Assembly (NCBI GenBank): GCA_964504445.1
Contig: CAZDEO010000009.1
Span: 28,568 to 92,567, forward strand
DNA length: 64,000 bases
Reading direction: 5' to 3'
From: JACSRF01 sp964504445
Lineage (GTDB): Bacteria > Chloroflexota > Anaerolineae > Promineifilales > Promineifilaceae
Every line of letters starts with the position of its first letter. Position 1 is the stretch's first letter. A program made the position numbers and the translations under genes. Below, in pieces: positions 61,009 through 64,000 of this stretch. A model generated the notes under the pieces. The model made no database searches. It saw only the letters and a list, made by a program, of their open reading frames with translations, and had not been told where the DNA came from.

Positions 61009-61193
61009 TGGCGTAGGGGCGCGACAGGCGGGGCGGGCCTTTGCTATTTGCTAATACTTCGCCTCCCGCCTGTCTCGCCCTGGTGGGTGGGTACGGCCGT
61101 TTGCTATGCAACGGCCGTTTGTGGGGCGAGACGGCGCGGAATTGAGACCGTCCGTTTGGCAAAGGTGTTCCCGCGCCGTCGCGCCCGTACCGG
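61009..61193. repeat. Structured tandem repeat, unit A
   Basis: Unit A of a duplicated element of about 185 bases. It has two long hairpins: GGGCGCGACAGGCGGG (61017-61032) with CCCGCCTGTCTCGCCC (61065-61080), one mismatch; and GGGGCGAGACGGCGCGG with CCGCGCCGTCGCGCCCGT (ending near 61189). Two ACGGCCGT lie between the hairpins. It fills the gap 60928-61288 together with unit B; no gene is seen in this stretch. Confidence 0.8.
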
Positions 61194-61196
61194 GCA

Positions 61197-61363
61197 TGGC
61201 GTAGGGGCGCGACAGGCGGGGTTGGCCTTTGCCAATTTCCAACGCCTTGTCTCCCGCCTGTCTCGCCCTGGTGGGTGGGTGGGGGGCATTAATTGGGCGA
61301 GACGGCGCGGAGAAGTGGCCGTGCGCTCCAGCCAAATACCACCCGCGCCGTCGCGCCCGTACC
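61197..61363. repeat. Structured tandem repeat, unit B
   Basis: A second copy of the unit at 61009, about 167 bases, with the same two hairpins and the same TGGCGTAGGGGC start and GCGCCCGTACC end but a different centre without ACGGCCGT. Its right hairpin is read as coding sequence by the C-terminus of the gene at 61289-62506. Confidence 0.8.
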
Positions 61364-62506
61364 ATGTGGGGTTTTGCCCGCTTCCATGCTTTGGCGGCTG
61401 ATGCGGAAGTTGCGGCCACTTACATTTTCTATGCCACTGGTGCTTGACGGGTTGACGGAGCAGGAGCGGTTGAGGGGAGCGACATTGATTACATGACTGG
61501 TTGTGCATTGGCTGTAATAATGTGTATCGAAGTACTCTGCAGTTACGAAAATTGAGACTGGCCCAGTTTCGTTGGTGGTGAGTGTATTGTTAATTGAATA
61601 GTTCCATGCACCTGATGGAATATTTATCTGTTCCTGCCCAAAGGTCACGGCGGTATCTGGTACGGCGCTAAAGGTCAATCTATTGATTGGTCTGTGAGTG
61701 ACGTTGGACAGGCTTATGCCAAAGTTTTGGGTGCTACCTACCCCGGTAACATCGCTAAGCCCGGTAATGGATAAGCCGCAGCCATTTGGACATCTTCTGT
61801 GGGTGCAATAACGATTAGCAGGGTTGTTTGGATTTTGCATACAAGACCATCCGTCTGTCCCGAATAGGCAGTCGTTGTCTACCGTGCAACTATCGTCACA
61901 AAGCCATTGGTTGGTAAAACCTGTAAAATCGCAACAATTGTGTTGACAATGTCGGGTGCCAGCCGGCTGTCCAGCTAAATGGGCGCAGGTCATCCCTGGC
62001 AAACAAACAGAGGCATCTGTGGTGCATTCCTGGCCACAGTTTAGCGGTGGTGGGTCGGCACAACTCGCTCCTCCACCTCCTGGCCCTGGGGTGGGGGTGG
62101 GGCCTACGCTGCTATACCAGCCGCAGGCGCTTTCGGCGGCGCAACTGCCGCCAGTGCAGCTGGCGCCGCAGGTTGCCTGGCTGCTGCCGGTGCAGGTGAC
62201 GTAGTTGCCGGGTTCGGGGTAGCAGAGGTCGCCGCAGGGGCAGAGGGAGCCGTCTGATTGACAAGTCTCCCCAAAATTGCAACTCAATCCATCTGAACAA
62301 CTGCCGCAGGTGTAGTGGTAATTGCCGCACATAATGACCCCGCTGCAGTAGGCAGAAGCAGGTGATGGGTTGAATAGTGAGGTGATTTGAGGCAAGACTG
62401 AGCTTTGCCAAGATAAACCAATAACAAACGCCAAAATTGAACCCACAAAAAACCTGAGTAGCTGTTTGGAAAACTGATGATGAGTGTTTTGGGGTACTAC
62501 TTCCAC
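61289..62506 (-). CDS. Cys-rich secreted protein with repeat-derived C-terminus
   Basis: A 405-residue exported protein. A basic start and hydrophobic helix (about 14-32) end in an Ala-Ser-Ala-like cleavage region near residue 52. Residues 53-230 are very rich in Cys (CSDGLSCNFGETCQSDGSLCPC, CGASCTGGSC, CDFTGFTNQWLCDDSC), with a Pro/Gly linker near 138. Residues about 245-345 form an immunoglobulin-like beta part. The last 25-30 residues are encoded by repeat unit B and look unrelated. The start is GTG without a strong ribosome site. The gene may be truncated by the repeat. Function unknown. Confidence 0.65.
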   Translation of the reverse strand: MEVVPQNTHHQFSKQLLRFFVGSILAFVIGLSWQSSVLPQITSLFNPSPASAYCSGVIMCGNYHYTCGSCSDGLSCNFGETCQSDGSLCPCGDLCYPEPGNYVTCTGSSQATCGASCTGGSCAAESACGWYSSVGPTPTPGPGGGGASCADPPPLNCGQECTTDASVCLPGMTCAHLAGQPAGTRHCQHNCCDFTGFTNQWLCDDSCTVDNDCLFGTDGWSCMQNPNNPANRYCTHRRCPNGCGLSITGLSDVTGVGSTQNFGISLSNVTHRPINRLTFSAVPDTAVTFGQEQINIPSGAWNYSINNTLTTNETGPVSIFVTAEYFDTHYYSQCTTSHVINVAPLNRSCSVNPSSTSGIENVSGRNFRISRQSMEAGKTPHGTGATARVVFGWSARPLLRAVSPN

Positions 62507-62572
62507 ACCCCTACTATGTCAAATACCCATACCCTTGGTCAACTGGTATATTTACCCACATCATTCTGGTTA

Positions 62573-62672
62573 CCGTCATTCTGGAGCGAAGCGATAGAAT
62601 CTAACTCAGGTTTCCAGGATGACATTTTGCCCGTCATTCTGGACCCAGGCTTATAGCATGACGATAGAATCT
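62573..62672. repeat. Two direct copies of a CCGTCATTCTGGA...GATAGAATCT repeat
   Basis: 62573-62602 and 62631-62672 share the start CCGTCATTCTGGA and the end CGATAGAATCT; the second copy has a longer middle. They occupy the 367-base gap 62507-62873, which holds no supportable gene. Confidence 0.6.
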
Positions 62673-62873
62673 TGATCCTTCGTTCCACGCAGGATGTCAC
62701 CCCCCCCTCTACGTCACTTCCTCCACCGTCCCCGCCATTAAGACCAAGCGAGGCCAGTGAAGAAACCGCTTATAATTCCCCACAAGATCAAAGGCACTTG
62801 CCTAACTCTTTAAATGGGAATGATGATCACAATGATTGCATCATAAAGTGATATATCTGAAAAAACGGATCGA

Positions 62874-64000
62874 TTATCGCTTTTCCATTGTAACATTGTC
62901 AAACGCATAACTTAAGAAATAATTGTACCCATCATCACTCAGGGTTGACGCATCATTTCCTGGGTTTGTTACAATTGGCTTCGTATTAGAGGCTCGAAAT
63001 CCCGCTTTCGAATGTATAAATGCTAAGCTTCTCATTAGTGCTGAATGCACAGTTCCATAATGAACTCTCTGTCGATTCCTCGGGTCTGTGACAGGAACTA
63101 TCAGGTTAGGGTCCATATTGACATGTACTACCAAATTGCCTGGTTGGTCGGGGTGCCAGTAGTAGCTGATGCGTGTCAGGGTATTGCCGTCAAAATACTT
63201 GAGCACGATCATTTCTCTGGTTTCGGGTATGGGTTGTCTGCTGTCGGAGACGATCACCTTGACGTCGGTAATTGGCGGCACTTGTTCGCTAAAGCAGGTG
63301 TAGGGGGGCGTGGCTGTAGCCGGTCGGGAAGTGTCTATGACGCAGGTGCCGGTGGGGATGGGAAATAACCCGTCAAGGCCCTGGAGGAATTTGTTCTGGT
63401 CGCGTACGACGATTTCGGCGTTGTCGTCGCTCAGCTCCCTGGTGCCGTTCATGTAGCCAAAGGTGACGTTGATGCCGCTGGGGGTGGTAAAGTTGCCGCC
63501 GCGGATGACCTGGTGATTGGCGGCAATATGGGATTCGACGGCAAAGACGGGGACGACGTCGCCATTTGCGTCTATGGCCGAGCGGACTGCAATATATCTG
63601 TTGCCGGCCTCGTTGGTAGCGTAGATAGTGAAACCGCCGTCGGGGCGGGTTTCGACTTCTGGGTCGAGGGTAATGTCATATTCTCCATAGAGCGCTTGGG
63701 CTTGGGCATAGAAGGCTTCGGTTGGGTTGGTGGCTTCCTGCCAGGTTCCTGTTTCGGCGTCGTAGGTGAATTGCAGGTTGCCGTCGGCGTCGGCCAGGGC
63801 GACGAGGTGTTGGTCGTTGTCGTTTTGGGTTTGGGTCAGTTGGAGTTGGGTTTCGGCTAAATAGTCGGTGAGGGTTTGGTCGGGGATGGGGCTGGTGGCG
63901 AGTTCGATTGGCGTGCCGCCGTTGGCCCACCAGATGGTTTGGGCAAGTTGGCGCTCTCCGTTGGGGCCAATCTGTTCTTGGGTATAGAAGGTGAAACGGC
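62874..64000 (-). CDS. Partial hypothetical protein, open at the window edge
   Basis: Read on the minus strand, the frame is open from the right edge (64000) to a stop at 62874, at least 375 residues. An internal ATG at 63452 is not the real start. The visible part has FTFYTQEQIGPNGERQLA, a Glu/Gln/Thr-rich helical stretch, DGGFTIYATNEAGNRYIAVRS and SYYWHPDQPGNLVVHVN. The middle part is rich in Gln and Asn. Family not recognised. Being neighbour of the Cys-rich secreted protein, it may be secreted as well, but the N-terminus is missing. Confidence 0.7.
   Translation of the reverse strand, partial: RFTFYTQEQIGPNGERQLAQTIWWANGGTPIELATSPIPDQTLTDYLAETQLQLTQTQNDNDQHLVALADADGNLQFTYDAETGTWQEATNPTEAFYAQAQALYGEYDITLDPEVETRPDGGFTIYATNEAGNRYIAVRSAIDANGDVVPVFAVESHIAANHQVIRGGNFTTPSGINVTFGYMNGTRELSDDNAEIVVRDQNKFLQGLDGLFPIPTGTCVIDTSRPATATPPYTCFSEQVPPITDVKVIVSDSRQPIPETREMIVLKYFDGNTLTRISYYWHPDQPGNLVVHVNMDPNLIVPVTDPRNRQRVHYGTVHSALMRSLAFIHSKAGFRASNTKPIVTNPGNDASTLSDDGYNYFLSYAFDNVTMEKR

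Larger units (their letters stand above)
80..61118. repeat. Highly iterated palindrome ACGGCCGT, about 100 copies
   Basis: The 8-mer ACGGCCGT was counted by hand about 100 times, from 80-87 to 61111-61118; the window also ends in a truncated copy (ACGGC at 63996-64000). Examples are 27123-27130, 61093-61100, and the terminator pair at 17854-17861 and 17873-17880. Many copies extend towards the 16-base palindrome GGAAACGGCCGTTTCC; for example 27121 has 15 of 16 positions. Copies lie mostly inside genes on both strands and in every frame, where they encode ETAVS, NGRF or KRPF-like peptides. Roughly one copy per 64 kb is expected by chance for an 8-mer. It behaves like HIP1 of cyanobacteria, but the sequence differs. 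Function is unknown. Confidence 0.9.

Noticed and set aside
61009..61363. CRISPR array or rRNA fragment
   Set aside because: Only two long units with internal hairpins; no regular short repeats or spacers and no rRNA-like sequence.

Overview
The window looks like chromosomal DNA of a Chloroflexota bacterium of the Anaerolineae type. The assignment rests on gene content: a thioredoxin-VKOR oxidase, an F420-type nitroreductase-fold protein, HdrABC-MvhDGA, a BTAD regulator beside a contractile injection system, and a TPR hybrid kinase. It is inference, since no rRNA or other marker gene is present. No tRNA, rRNA, CRISPR array, transposase, integrase or phage capsid gene was seen.

Layout. 0.1-9.5 kb: a lipoprotein, a thioredoxin-TPR protein, an ABC-2 exporter operon (membrane protein, ATPase, two permeases), an acetyltransferase/arginase-family pair, a universal stress protein and a thioredoxin-VKOR fusion. 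10-17.8 kb: one compact operon hdrC-hdrB-hdrA-mvhD-mvhG-mvhA, then a hydrogenase maturation protease and a cyclic-nucleotide-binding protein. This predicts a soluble H2-dependent, flavin-bifurcating hydrogenase/Hdr complex. 18-27.5 kb: an F420-type protein, a membrane protein, L-lactate dehydrogenase, a receiver protein, an MFS transporter with an apparent 3' frameshift, a flavoprotein and a large TPR-PAS hybrid histidine kinase.

27.6-53.2 kb is the most striking region. About twenty genes, all on the minus strand, encode an extracellular contractile injection system (eCIS, phage-tail-like): sheath, tube, baseplate proteins (gp25, two J-like, P2 I-like), spike (gp27-like and gp5-like, as separate genes), CIS-tube/LysM proteins, AAA+ ATPase, DUF4255 terminator, a DUF4157 protein with a second HExxH domain (candidate cargo) and two very large fibre-like proteins. 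A BTAD-type transcription factor lies at the promoter-proximal end. There is one sheath gene, one canonical tube gene and no recognisable tape measure. A 13-bp homopolymer lies in the Pro-rich gene just before the terminator gene.

53.4-64 kb: an S9 peptidase, a membrane TPR protein, an unusual arginine-deiminase-like/alpha-beta-hydrolase fusion, an MntA-HepT toxin-antitoxin pair, a class V aminotransferase-fold protein, a duplicated structured repeat that supplies the C-terminus of a Cys-rich secreted protein, and a partial gene open to the right edge.

Across the whole window the palindrome ACGGCCGT (extended consensus GGAAACGGCCGTTTCC) occurs about 100 times by hand count, where roughly one is expected by chance. 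It lies inside most genes, in all reading frames, and in intergenic hairpins. It resembles the HIP1 phenomenon of cyanobacteria but has a different sequence. A separate MITE/REP-like element is present in three copies.
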